Part shown: in pieces, positions 23,150 through 36,034 of the stretch
Layout: every line of letters starts with the position of its first letter
How positions within the stretch are numbered: the first letter of the stretch is position 1
Assembly: GCF_014898815.1 (NCBI RefSeq)
Contig: NW_026515530.1
Location: 372,001-436,000, forward strand
Direction: 5' to 3'
Source: Panonychus citri
Lineage: Eukaryota; Arthropoda; Arachnida; Trombidiformes; Tetranychidae
Length of the DNA: 64,000 nt
Made by a program: the position numbers and the translations under genes
Notes under the pieces: model-generated
What the model saw: the letters and a program-made list of their open reading frames with translations, nothing else
Told to the model about the DNA's origin: nothing
Databases searched by the model: none

Positions 23150-25827
23150 CTGGAAGAGAGAAAAAAGAAAAAGGAAAAATTAAAATTAATTATATGAGAA
23201 ATTAACTAATAATTAGAATGTCATCAAAAGAGCGACGCTTGAGGCTATGTGTTGAATAACATTTGACAAACAGGGAGTGAAATATAATGCAAACAGAATC
23301 AACAAATCAACGAGAAAATATTTTCTCCACCAAGATTTGTTTACATATTATCATCATCTCATTATCATGATTAATACCCTTGAGGTTTATTATCATGATT
23401 ATTATCTAATACTTGAAAGAAAAATCATTTAATGATTAAATCCACCAAGGTAAATAAATGTAACACATTAATGGTTTTACCAATTAATTAACGATTCTCT
23501 CTGTCTCTCCAAGATTAACTAGCAATAATTGTCATAAATTATTCAAGTCACCAACTGATTAACAAGACAATTGATATTAGGAAATGAATTTGATCCTATT
23601 AAGATCATTTTCCAGGTAAGCACACTCAAAGAATTGATAATATTATTGTAATCAATTGATGTTGATGATGATTAACGTTTCTGGGTTTACCATTGAGTCC
23701 AAATGGTTATGATGGCTCCTGAGAATCAGATTATTTTTGATTTACGTTGATTATTTGATGATGATCAATGAACAACACACAGTTTTAATGATCATCGGTG
23801 ACAAATACATTTGATGGGAAAATTTTCTCTCTCAACATCATCTTTTTTTTTCCTTGACCATAAGAACTGCTGATATGGTCATCTGATTACTATTAGATAA
23901 TTTATGACTCATTCTCTCAAATCATCATCACATTGACATCAATGATTTTGAAAGTTGATCTGTTGATTATTGATTGGAAGAAGTGAAAAAATTCATTAGA
24001 TTAATCAACACAATGTCCATCATCAAGGATTTAACATGATATCCTTTATATATACGTTGAACTTGAATCCATAAACTTTTAATTTCGTAATCAACTTGTC
24101 ACAGGCACTTGGAAGTATAATTAGAATTAGTTAATGATGATGATGATGATTATACACTTAATGATGAGACACACTGTTGGTAAACGTTGATTAATTTGAG
24201 AAACAACAATAATCAAAACTAAAGAGAGAGAGATAAATATAATTACTAAGGAAGTGTATTAATTGTCAAGCCAATTTTGTTTCAATTGCAAGATGAAAAG
24301 GGTTAATTAACACAATAGCAATTAGTAGATTTGAGGATAAATCAAAACATTTATCACGAAAAGACAAAAAATTTGAACAGAAAATGTCACAATCTATTAT
24401 TATTATTCATCTATCCTTATATTAGCTGATTAATTAACAGGTTAAGTATCAAGTAAACGAATCAAGTTAAACGTTAATATTTAGCTAATCAGCTTAATTG
24501 TTTAGTTAACTTGTAATACTGATGGAAAAACGTTAATTTTCAATCAGTAAGATTGGAAAAGATTAACAATAAATTAGCACAGAAAGAATTGTAAAAATTG
24601 ATGATGTTCTGGTTAGAAAAGTGACTGGAATTAAATTAAAAGGGAATGAGAAATGGGAGAGGTTTGATTATTGTCATTTAAGAGTAACAACAATCAAGAA
24701 AGAATTTGTTAAAGTTGATGAATTAGAATGAGAAAAACATCATTATAATCATCAAGATTAGAGAGAGAAAAAAAAGGAAAATAAGGAAAACATTGTTATC
24801 CATTGGACTGTAATCAAATCATCATTTGATAAATGGATTCATACAGAATTGTTGTAACATCTGAACTATTGTCACAATGGGATTTGGATTTGGTTTCCAC
24901 AGGAATATAAGACAAAGGAATCAGGAGAAGGAAAAAAAAGAGAGAGAGAAAACAAAACCAACAATAAAGACAATTGATAAACAGTTAAACAAGATGATGG
25001 AATCAAAGATGATATTCAAGGTGAGAAGAGAAAATTGTATCAGTTGTTGTTGCTGTTGTTGTTTTTGGAGAAAGACTGAAGATCTGATGATGAATATTTA
25101 TGTTAATGGTGATCATGGTGGTGATAATGATAACGATGATCCTTGATGATCCAAGATAATCTGATGAGTTTTTGTTGTTTGTCACCAAAATGAATGCAAA
25201 TGATCAATACAATCGCTTCCCAGTACAGAGTCACGTTTAAAGGTTATAACCTTATGTATATCCAATGAATGATTGAAACAAAAGAAATTCTTGTTCCGAG
25301 TTAATAAATTATTAATAATCAAATTGGTTTCTCCTTTTCCTTTTTCTATATCAAACAAATAATCATCAATAACAAATTGATTTGTATCAACATCTAATAT
25401 TATGTTGTTGTTTTTGTTGATTGTTTAACTACAATTGACACTTAATCGCCAATGGAAAAGACACCAATCAAGTAAAATAAGGAATGACATGATTGTTAGG
25501 AAGACACTGGGAATAAATATATCGAAATATAAATCAATCACAATCAATAACAACAATTAATAATAACAATGTAATTGGAAAACAATGAGAGAAACTCAAA
25601 TGGAAAAGGAAAGTCACATTTTCTTAAGTTACCAAGTTGCTTCTTAAATTACATTTACAAAGAGGCGAAAGAAACAAGATCAATATCACCAAATAGATGA
25701 GAACAAACTAATTACTTGACCAAATTGAAACAAAAAAGAAAAACAATTAAATTTAACTAGAGAAACAATTAAAAGAAATTAAAATTGAAACGGAAAATCG
25801 GTTGACAACAACATTGGAACATTTTCT

Positions 25828-25843
25828 CGTTTCCATGGAAACG
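25828..25843. promoter_or_regulatory. X-box-like 16-bp palindrome (RFX-type site)
   Basis: CGTTTCCATGGAAACG is a perfect 16-bp palindrome containing the same GTTTCCATGGAAAC core found upstream of Tim13. GGCGCC follows immediately, in a small GC-richer patch. It could mark a promoter or first exon of the K2P gene on the reverse strand, but no start codon of that gene was seen nearby. Confidence 0.4.
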
Positions 25844-28800
25844 GCGCCGAAAAGGTAACGTGACTAAACTGTTTCTCTTTTCTGATTAGCTTCAATTTTT
25901 TATTCTTTTCTTTTAATTTTTTTTAATTGTTGATTTTTCTCTGTTAATTGTGTGTTGATTTTTTTCTCTGCTGGACAAATAGTTAATTGTTCAACTGTAA
26001 ACGATGGAGAAACAAGTAAATAGTATTTCGTTTTTAACATTTTCAATGGAAATTGGAATCATAATCACTAAGGTTACGTTTCCATTGTGTAAGAAACTGT
26101 GTTGGAGATCATTGTGTGTTCATGACAGATGAAATATCATCGAGAAGATAATTGGACCTTTTCATCATTATCATCATTAAAATAATCTTTTACTTTCATT
26201 ACTATATCATCATCTTTTCATTAGATTGGAAAAAAGGAAAATGAACAAACAGTTTAACGATTGGAAAAGGATTGGAAAACCCTGGTCAACAATTTCAATT
26301 TGTCCTCTTTTTTGTTGCCTCTTTCACTGTCCATGGAAAAATCTATTTGTATTGGCAAATTATTGTGATCAACTAGGAGACTCTAATCAGTTGAGTTTAT
26401 CATTTAACTTACCGATCGGTCAGTTAGTTGGCTGATTAATTGAAAAGCCAGGAAGATGTAACATGTCAAGAAAATGGAGAGAATCGTAAACAACTCAATA
26501 AATATTGGAATCTAAAGAGTAAACCAAATCTAAATCAGTTTTTTACTCTTCCACCACCATCATCATCACACATCATCCAGAATCATGATGATTAAATGAG
26601 TAAAAAAAAATCAACAATAATCTTGACCACCAGATACCAGATGAGAATCTCAGATTTCCTTTCAATGTCATCGCCACAATCAAAAAGCCAATATTGGGAA
26701 AGAGTAACATATTGGATACAATTTAGTGGGAATCAACATGATTGTTAAATGGATTCTCCAAACAATCAAAGTAAATAATCACAAGCAAGGATTCAAATTA
26801 AAAGACGAAAGTGAAATGATCCAAACTCAAGCTAATACGATGTTTTGAGCAAAAACTACGATGGGAATGAGAGAAAAAAATAAGAAAAGTTGAAAATCGC
26901 TTCAGGTAAATTTAATCTGTTTCCTTATGGAAAATACTTTTAAAAAACATCATCTAAGGTTAAATTCTGTGTGTATTTAATAGGAAAACAAACGGAAAAG
27001 GAAAAGAATATGGAGAAAAGTTCTGGTTGTTTACCTTCCACACCCACACCAACCTCTTCATCCTCTTAATAGACTTTAAAATAGTTGAAACAACAGAATA
27101 AGATATAAATTCAAAGGTTACATGGTTAAGCTGATTCCTTTTAAATCCTACCTAATAATCAGCTGAAAAAAAGGATGGTCCAAAAAGGTAAAACTACCTA
27201 TCGATGTATCCATAATATCAACATCAATTGGCGATAATGGATAAAAAAATTTTCCTATCCAAAGAAAATGTTTTCCATCATGAAAAATTAACCTTCTACT
27301 GCCACCATTGAGTTTAATCTCTTTTTCATGGTGGGTTGAAATTGGTGGAACACAAACTACAACCATTAAATCAACATTTAAATTTGATAATAATAATAAC
27401 CAGAAAACTATTAATACACTGATAGTAAATGTGGCGGATAAATTGCTTTCAAATATGAACAATTAACCATCAAGGATTAACATGGGATTCCAATTCATTT
27501 TCACGAATAATATTATCATTATAATTTCCGGATGAAAGTTACTCAAAAATTTTGATCTAAATCATGATGATTATCATTTAAATCAACTGGACTTATCATC
27601 ACTTCCTCAACTAATTTAATAATCAAATGAGAATGTAAGTAATTACCATGATAATAATTATCATGATGATTATCAAACAAAAGTAAAAACTTTTTATTGT
27701 TATAATAATCATTTCATCAAATGAATCAAAATGTAATACAATTCAAATTGTTGAGGCAAGTTAATTCACCATGATGATGATGATGATGAGAGAGAAGATG
27801 ATTATCATTATCTTTCTAATACATTAACATTATTCATCGGGAGATGCATGATAAAGATGATGAAAGAAGATGAAATAATAAGAAGAAAAAAAGTTCTGAT
27901 GAATAATTTTTCTTTTCTTTTTCCTTTCTCTTCTACTTTTCCTCTGAATTTTGATACCATTAATATGATTTCCCTTTTGTTTGTTGATGATTATAATTAA
28001 GTTTAATTATCATGCTCATTATCATCAAAAACCATACAACAAACATATGAATGATTTGTCAATGTTGGTTTTAGCTTTCCATCATGATTACCATGATTAT
28101 TTTGATTCCAATGACAACTCTATTAACTTAAATCAACTGTAACATATTTAATTCAATAATTAATTCAAGAACTCTCTCTCTCTCTCTATTCCTCTTAATC
28201 ATGAACATTCACAAATTATAATTTATACAATTAACACAATCAATTAATTGTTATAACTTAAAAGCTTCAAAGCAATTGAGTAAATACTTATATTAAGTTG
28301 CTTGGTAAACAATTTATCCTGAATGATTGAATTCAAATTGATAATCGCCATGGGAATTAACTGAATTATCATTTAATTATATTTAACATTTTCTATTCCA
28401 AGTTAATCAATTTTCTGTTGTTCTAAATTCCCAATGAATCATTATTCATTTACTTTCAAGATTATATTTAAAGGTAACAAAAAGTTTCGAATTGTGATTT
28501 GTAAGATGAAAGGGATTTCATGTTGATTCCAAGTAGTATTCATGATGATTATTTTATTAGCATCTTGATGAGAATTTTTATAAAATTGTTGATATTTCAG
28601 CTGATAGAATTTACATCCTCAAGTTGAAAATTTAGAATTTGAATAATGTTGATAGAGAGAGAGATGATGATGAATTTCCAACGAAAAATATATAAGATAT
28701 TCAATAGAAAGAAAATCAATATATTTCTTGTTGAGAATTTCCAACCATGATGAAACGTTGATTTCTCTTCGTTTCCATTAACAATGAAAGGAAAAGTGAT

Positions 28801-29177
28801 CACAATTCATGGTGAAAATAAGAAATACCTTGAGGGTATTTGACTTGAAATTTCACTTTTATTCAACATTTTACTCGAAACTTTTTCTCAGCTATTCACC
28901 TTTTCCTGCTCATGGGTGAAAGGTTATACTTAATCTTAGTGTTACTTGAATTCTGAGTTTTTTGCTCAGTTTTCATGATAGTTTTCAGGGTTAATTAATC
29001 TCAAGGATTCTAATATAATATGTTGATAGTCTGATGCTACACATAAACACTACTCATTACCAGAACTCATTACAATTTGTTGTTCTTTCATATTCCTTTC
29101 TCGACAGAAACTTTTATCTTTTTTCCTCTTCATGATAACTATTCTCATATCTGATGAATATCGTCAATATCAAAGTT

Positions 29178-29180
<3 letters not shown>

Positions 29181-29230
<50 letters not shown>
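29181..29230. repeat. (GA)25 microsatellite
   Basis: A pure GA dinucleotide run of 50 bp. Related pure runs occur at about 32061-32116, 51511-51546, 51976-52000 (CT) and 63659-63676. Confidence 0.97.
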
Positions 29231-29233
<3 letters not shown>

Positions 29234-32057
29234 AAATTGTTCTTCTTTATATTCAACTTTTCATTATCACAATTTCATGGTAATTTGTTTACCCATTCAT
29301 GATGACAATGAACCATCAGTTAAGATATGAATCTGATCTTGAGTTGATTGAAATTAATTTCATCCAACCACCAGAACTGTGAATTAATTTAACCTTCAAT
29401 CAGATAACTCACTTTCTTAATAATGTAAGAAAATTTAATCCTCTTCATGAATTTTCACCATGGAACCAAAAGTGATGAGTTTTTCATGATGGTGAAAATC
29501 AACTTACACCTTTCATAATTTTTTTTCTTCACTCATCTCACAGCATCATCATGATGATCAACTGAATTCATTGTCAACCAGAATAAGAATACATTTTCCT
29601 CTTCCATTGTTACCTAATTGTGGGTGGAAAATTTAAATTGTTACAAAGGTGATTTCTAAGTGGATTAGGGTGAAAGCTCATGAGGAATGAAAAAGAAGAG
29701 AGGAAAAAAAAAGTTCATTGACTCGAGTGAAAGAATAAGATTCAGATTCAGATTAGAAGAGAGTGGAAAATGCTAACCCACCATGAGAAACTTTTTCCCA
29801 CCTTCTCTCTCATAGAGTAAGATATTCATCCGGGGACAAGGTAAACTTTCATTGGTGGAAGTTCATTTAATCAACTCAACACCATGAATTCTGAATCAGA
29901 TTGATCAGTTAATCCAGTTGATGTTTTTTCATAAACATAAAAAAAAAATTCTCTTGCTCAATATGAATCATGTTAATCTATTAATCTAATAATAATAACA
30001 TTGTCTATGGTAAATGTTACATGAAGATTGAACTTTTCCCTCCCTTTACCTTGAATTTTTTTCATGAAGTTTTTTTTCTTGTTTTATATTGGATTTAGAT
30101 TGAATCAGCTTATGGTGATAACCAGAAGTTGAGTTGACAGGTTTAACTAGAATTTAGAAAACGTTAGTTGATCAAATGTATATTTAATCATCTTATTGAC
30201 TTGGATGAAAGATGATGAGGGAATTGAGTGCGAGGAGAAGATGATGGATGAAAATTTCATGAATGAACATGGCGATGGTGAAATAGGTAACCTGTTTTTC
30301 CGTTACACAAAAGACCAGAGATTGACCTTTGTCCAGTAGAGGAAATTCATGTCAATCGCCATTTCAAATTGATGTTTTAACTTTCAATTGTTTGTCTCAT
30401 GGAGCTGATGAAAATAACGATAACCAGGATAATCTCTGGGAATCCCAACGAGATGTATGAATTTGGAATCAAATTTCAGGCAGAATTTTTTTCCTCCCTT
30501 AACTCAGGTTATCAGTTGTTACAAATCATGATGACGAATCATGATGAGATACTTTTTCAGCTTCTGTATTAATCTTTCTGAGACCTGTCTGAATTTCCCT
30601 GAATAGGATTATTACTATTATTATATCAGGGTAACATATTATATTCATGAATCAATTGTTCATATACATAAACATTATCATGATTATCATCGTGACCCTG
30701 ATTCAGATGATATCTTATTATTATCCGATTTTTTTTCTTGTTGCAACTTTTTTTTTCTTATGTGATATTCATGATAGATTCAGATGAACAAAAGTATCAG
30801 AATTTATCATGAAGAAAAGGACATGTTCATATTTTTCTTTCTTTCTTTATCATTACTTCATATTTCAGGAAGATGATTATCGATAATATCGATCGTTGAA
30901 CTTTTTTTTTCACTCTCGACCAAAATAAGGATCATTTTGATTGTCTCACCATTGAACATAAAGATGAGGATAATGATCAAGAATCACAGGTAATTCAGAT
31001 GAAGATTGTTTTTTTCCTCTCTCCTTTATTCAAGTGTATCTTCTGAGGTGTGAGGGTGAAATTCATCCTGAATTGATGATGTAGATTCCATGAGATACTT
31101 CTAATGACATTGATTATTCATGAACCAAAGAGTTCAAACTGAATCATGGTGATGATGATCACCAAACGATGGATCTCAGTCCATTAGATGATTGCTCTTT
31201 TGGGAGCATCTTCCTCATCATCATCCTAATGTCTACATGATATATAACAATATTTGCCTGAATAACTTCATTTATCCTTCAATCATCATGATCTCATGAT
31301 CATCCCACTCTCAGAACAAAAGTTCTGCCCTTTCCTTATCTCTCTTTCAATATCTCAATTTTTTCCTCTATTTCCATCATGATGTCAACCAAGCTAATCT
31401 TCATCATCTCTTCATGTTTCAATGTTATAATAATTAAGGAATAAGGTGAAAAAATTGTGATAATATCCAAACTGAACAATTCTGTACAGAATTATGATAT
31501 TGATTCTCATGTAACAACAATTCTGTTCAACTTTTCTTGTATAATATTAGCTTTTTATCATCATTCACCTTCATCTTCCTCCTCATACACTTGGTTGAAT
31601 TTATTTATCTTTATCCTTGACTAACTTTCACTCTCACCAAGTTATTGTTATATTATCATGTAAGTGAAACTTATATCATGTTATTGTTACTTTAAATTAA
31701 CCTTTTTACAGATTAACAATGGAAATTGATTCTGAAACAATCAATTAATCAGCTCAAGCTTAACATGATTCACAACTTTTGATTAAGAGATGAATCTACT
31801 TTTCTTTTGTTGATGATTTAATACATTTCGTTGATGAGAAAAGTTCAGATAAAGTTCAGATTCTGGTTTTCTTTTCAAATGTATCATTTCTTACGATTCA
31901 ATCATGAGAACTGAATGAATCTCTAACAATTTTCCCTCTCTTTTCTGAATTACATAATAATTCATTGTGATTTCATGGTTATCATGAATTCTGTGAGTGA
32001 CCAATCATTAATCTTTATCAAAAGCAGTCAACTTAGAATCCATAATGTCTTGAAAGA

Positions 32058-32060
<3 letters not shown>

Positions 32061-32116
<56 letters not shown>
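32061..32116. repeat. (GA)28 microsatellite
   Basis: A pure GA run of 56 bp, the longest in the window. On the reverse strand it produces a spurious Ser-Leu open frame. Confidence 0.97.
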
Positions 32117-32119
<3 letters not shown>

Positions 32120-35100
32120 GGCAAATTCTGAATTAATTTTTTTCCTTTTCTTTTTCAGGATGATTATGAAATCAAAAGAACGAAAAAGTTCTGGGGAAGA
32201 AAATGTGATATTAGAATTCTTTGTACACAGTTTCATGGATAAAATTCACATGGAAACAAAAAGTTCAAGAAACAGGGTTGAAGAGACTTGGAATTTATGA
32301 TATCTGTCAAAACAATCATGGTGATATCATGTTAGAGATAATATTGAAACTAAATCAAAGTTCAGTGAAAGGAATGAAAAAAAAGGTCTCAACTTAAACA
32401 AGTTCAAAGTTATTTAACAACAATATGGTTATCAGAATCAGAATCGTCATGATGATGATCATTATCAGGGGAAATTCAGTTGGAGCAAAAGAAAAGAAGA
32501 TAAAAGTTCTTTAAATGAGATAGATTATCAAATCATATCATGTCGACGAGATGAAATCTCATGAAGATGGAAAATAATGAGAGAAGAAAAAGTTCTCTGT
32601 CATGAAGGCAAAAAGAAAATCGAAAAAGCAGAAAATTCTAAAATTGGAACATATCGAAAATGGAATCATCGACAATCTGATAATTCTTAATATTTTTCAC
32701 CAAAGTAAATTCTGTTTACATTATAAGAGGATAACAAGGAATCGTCATTATTATCATGATGATGAACATTCAGCTCATCCTCATGGTAAAGGATCTATCA
32801 AAGATCGAGACAGTAGTGATAGAGAGAAAGTGGAATGGAAGAAAATTTCTTTTTCGAAAAAGAGAAGAAAAAAATTCCAAAATATAACCTCAAGATTCTG
32901 GTAAAAGTTATTCTGTCAAGTGTAATGTGATATCTTTTTATAATATGAATTGTTCATCTTCCACCACCCCCAACCCTGATCATCTTAATTCATCTCACAT
33001 TTCACCATGAAAGAAATTCATGATTCATAATATTTATATAATCATCATTCTCATCAAAATAATAACACTTTTTTTCTCTCTCACTGTTACAAGTTGGATT
33101 AAGTTTTCTCTCTCTCTCATTTACTTTGGAAACTTTGTACCATTTGGCTCATCATTTCCGTTTCCGTTCTAGGAAAAAGTCATCAGTCTCTTGTGGCTTT
33201 TATTCAGGTTAGCTAATGGTCAAACTAAAGATGTAAACTTTGGTGTTTCTATGTATTTCCAAACTCATTGTGATTATGTTAATTGATTGGTTGGTAAATC
33301 AATTGATTGTTGATTGTTTGAACATGTTAAGTAATTATGGATAATATATAAATCAACATTATACTTCATCATCATCATCAACTATTCAGTTGATGATAAA
33401 GGTAATGGTTATAAGAGGGTAAAAATTATATTATAAGAAGCTGAATCAATATTTAATTTTGTTATATCATTTATTGATTATAATGATACTTGATGATGAT
33501 AATATAATGCTAGTGATAAGGTGAGAGTGTCAACAATTAAATCAATGTGTCTTAATTGATTAACTTGATGTTTAAATGGTAAGATTGATTCTGATTTTGA
33601 TTAGATTTCTTTTTTTTATCTGAGAGATAAAATTGTCACATTGTTATTGTCAATCTACTTAATTTGATAAGATGAATATGAGAAAAATGAAACCATTTGA
33701 TTAACTAATTAATCATCGAGTCACATTGAAACATTAGAAACTCATTAGATGAACTTTGCATTCACATGGATTTTTTCATGTTCATGTTGATGAAGAAAAT
33801 CATTAAATAGATATTATTTTCTTCAGATGTAATCATATTTGTCTACTGATGGACAGAAAGTATACCAGAATAATGGGAGAGGGAGATAGAGTGATAGAGA
33901 AATTGATTGAGAAACATGATGGATCGTTAGAGCTGCGAATCATGGTGATAATTCAGTCTGAATAAATTTTTGGTGGGAAAAAAATTCGACTCTATTTTTT
34001 TTATGATCAATCTGGTTTTCTATGGGTTTTTATGGTACCTCTGTAAGAGACATTGTGTCGTTTTTTTTATTGAACAGTTACTCTCATCTACCATGAGGTA
34101 CATGAAATGTATTCATGATAAAGTTCATACACATCTTGAGCATCCATCGTAACTATTATTGCAGTGTTTGCATATTTATCTGTGAATATATTACGACCAT
34201 AGGATGTTAGGTTTTTTTCCCTCTTCTCTCATTTACTTAACAACAACTACAAGAAATTCAAATAACATTTCAATATGAAAATAATTCAACATCATCATCA
34301 TCATTTTCACAGCTCAGAATATAATATAAATACAGAATTGGGGCTGAATAAGATTCCATGGAAATTGTTGTTTACCTTTTTCATTTTATATCTTTAAGAG
34401 TAAAATGATGAGACGAAATTGTAATATTTTCTCCCTTCATGATTGGTATTCAGATTCTCTAGGAGAGAAGAGAAATAAACACTTGATTCGTCATCAGAAC
34501 TTTTTTATTCTTTCTATTACTTTTGTTATCTTATTGAAATTGACTTTTTTCTTCTTCTTCGATTTGAGAAAAGTTCTAATTGTGTCTATTGGAATTGAAA
34601 TTCTCTTATAAATATGTTTCCCTTTTCATCATGATGGTGTTTCAATTCTGATGAAATATGTGAATTTAATGTTTGCATCATGATTATCATCACAATCTCA
34701 TCCTGAATTTCCAGAATCATCAATCAAATTTTGTCAAAAGTTTCGATGAAAAAAAAGTTTCAACTTTTTTTCCCATGGAAAAAGTTAATAAGATAAAAAC
34801 TGAACAATGAAAGTTCCGTAAGTCAAAATCATTAGATTAGAAGAAAATTTTTCCAAAGGTAAAGATTTGAATTGGAATAAAAAAAATGATGATAAAAAAA
34901 AGAGTTCAATTCATTCCGGAATATAAGCTGAACAATGATGAATTCACCATGATGGTGATACTCGAACAGTAAGTAATTGGTTAAGGTTAAAAGATTGGAA
35001 ACTGAATAGGGAAAAAAAATGTAATCACAATTTTTGAATTACTCAGAGCTAAAAGTGAATCTCATGGGGAAAAGAGTAAAAAATTCATTCCAACTAATGA

Positions 35101-35252
35101 GCATGATGGTGGATCGAAGGGATTTCGTTGATTGTTACAACTAATTATCACATCATTAGAGTTTGAATTGTGTTCAAATCATTAATCAGCTTTACGTTAA
35201 TTAATGATTAATTATTAATTTTTATGTGAACACAATGGTGGATACACACAGT

Positions 35253-36034
35253 TGAAAGGTTTTGATTGGAAATTGTTTGATTGGTGAAGAGGGAAATTCT
35301 GATCACTAGACTTCAATAGAAGTGGGGAAGAGTTAGCACCGAGTAGATTCAGTTACTAACTATAGTTACAGAAGATCACACGACTTGCCTTTCAACTTTC
35401 AAGTTAATAGAGTTCGTTTCTGGATTCACAAAGAAACAATTATCAATTGAATTATAATTAAACTTTATTGAGAGATAGCACTTTTTGGAAACACTAAGAA
35501 AATCAACTTTTTTCTTTGAACATTAAAAGAGAACTGATTCAATTTTTTAACAATTGAATTTTAGGTCTTAGAAGACAAAAGATTAACATAAGATAATTAA
35601 TGGGATGATAAAAATGAAAAGACATTAAGTCTAGAGACGGTAACTCTTAATCTTAACAAGAAGAGTTATAAAGCTAAATGAAGGGGGAAAGGACTTAATA
35701 GAGTTAAACTAATAAGTCAGTAAAGAGAATAGAACAAAATTTTAAAAGAGAAAAGAATAAAAAGATAAAGAAAGCTATTGCTTTCTCTAAAGAAATGATT
35801 AATAATCTCAGCTTAATCAAGCTTAAGATTAATATAGAGCAATTAAACTCTAGATAATCACAGTTAATCAAAGGTTAATTGTTTTGATTAAACTAATGAT
35901 TATAATCAAATGATGATAAACAAAATTAAACAATTAAAGATAAACTTGGGGGTTAAATATGGTTTCCTTGCTTCTCTAGAATAGATTGGGAAAAGGTCAA
36001 AGAAGACTTGATTAGGTCATTTCTCTACCTTTCA
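35253..36034 (-). repeat. 3' LTR of the retrotransposon
   Basis: 782 bp, bounded by the inverted octamers TGAAAGGT and ACCTTTCA. It is identical by eye to the 5' LTR except that it lacks one G near 35795 (AAAGAAATG here, AAAGAGAATG in the other copy). A TTTATT at 35464-35469 gives AATAAA on the coding strand and may serve polyadenylation. The first three coding-strand bases (TGA at 36034-36032) end the preceding ORF. Confidence 0.96.

Larger units (their letters stand above)
23150..35252. other. Gene-poor region upstream of K2P exon (probable intron or intergenic)
   Basis: Twelve kb of AT-rich DNA with no convincing exon. It holds (GA)25 at 29181-29230, (GA)28 at 32061-32116, smaller (CT)/(GA)/(GAT) runs, and an X-box-like 16-bp palindrome at 25828-25843 within a small GC-richer patch (about 25800-25870). 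From about 27.9 kb rightward the word AAAAAGTTCT and its reverse complement become frequent. I looked on the reverse strand for the first pore loop (TIGYG) of the channel and did not find it. The region could be part of a very long intron of the channel gene. Confidence 0.5.

Noticed and set aside
27148..27462. 104-codon reverse-strand frame with a hydrophobic start and a donor-like AGGTAGGA at its end
   Set aside because: It has no ATG before the hydrophobic part (its first codon is TTG) and no recognisable domain. It could be an exon, but support is too thin.
32033..32236. Reverse-strand frame ending in a Ser-Leu repeat
   Set aside because: Created by the (GA)28 microsatellite.
32602..32904. 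100-codon Lys/Arg-rich frame
   Set aside because: Composition follows the A-rich local DNA; no motif, no splice context.
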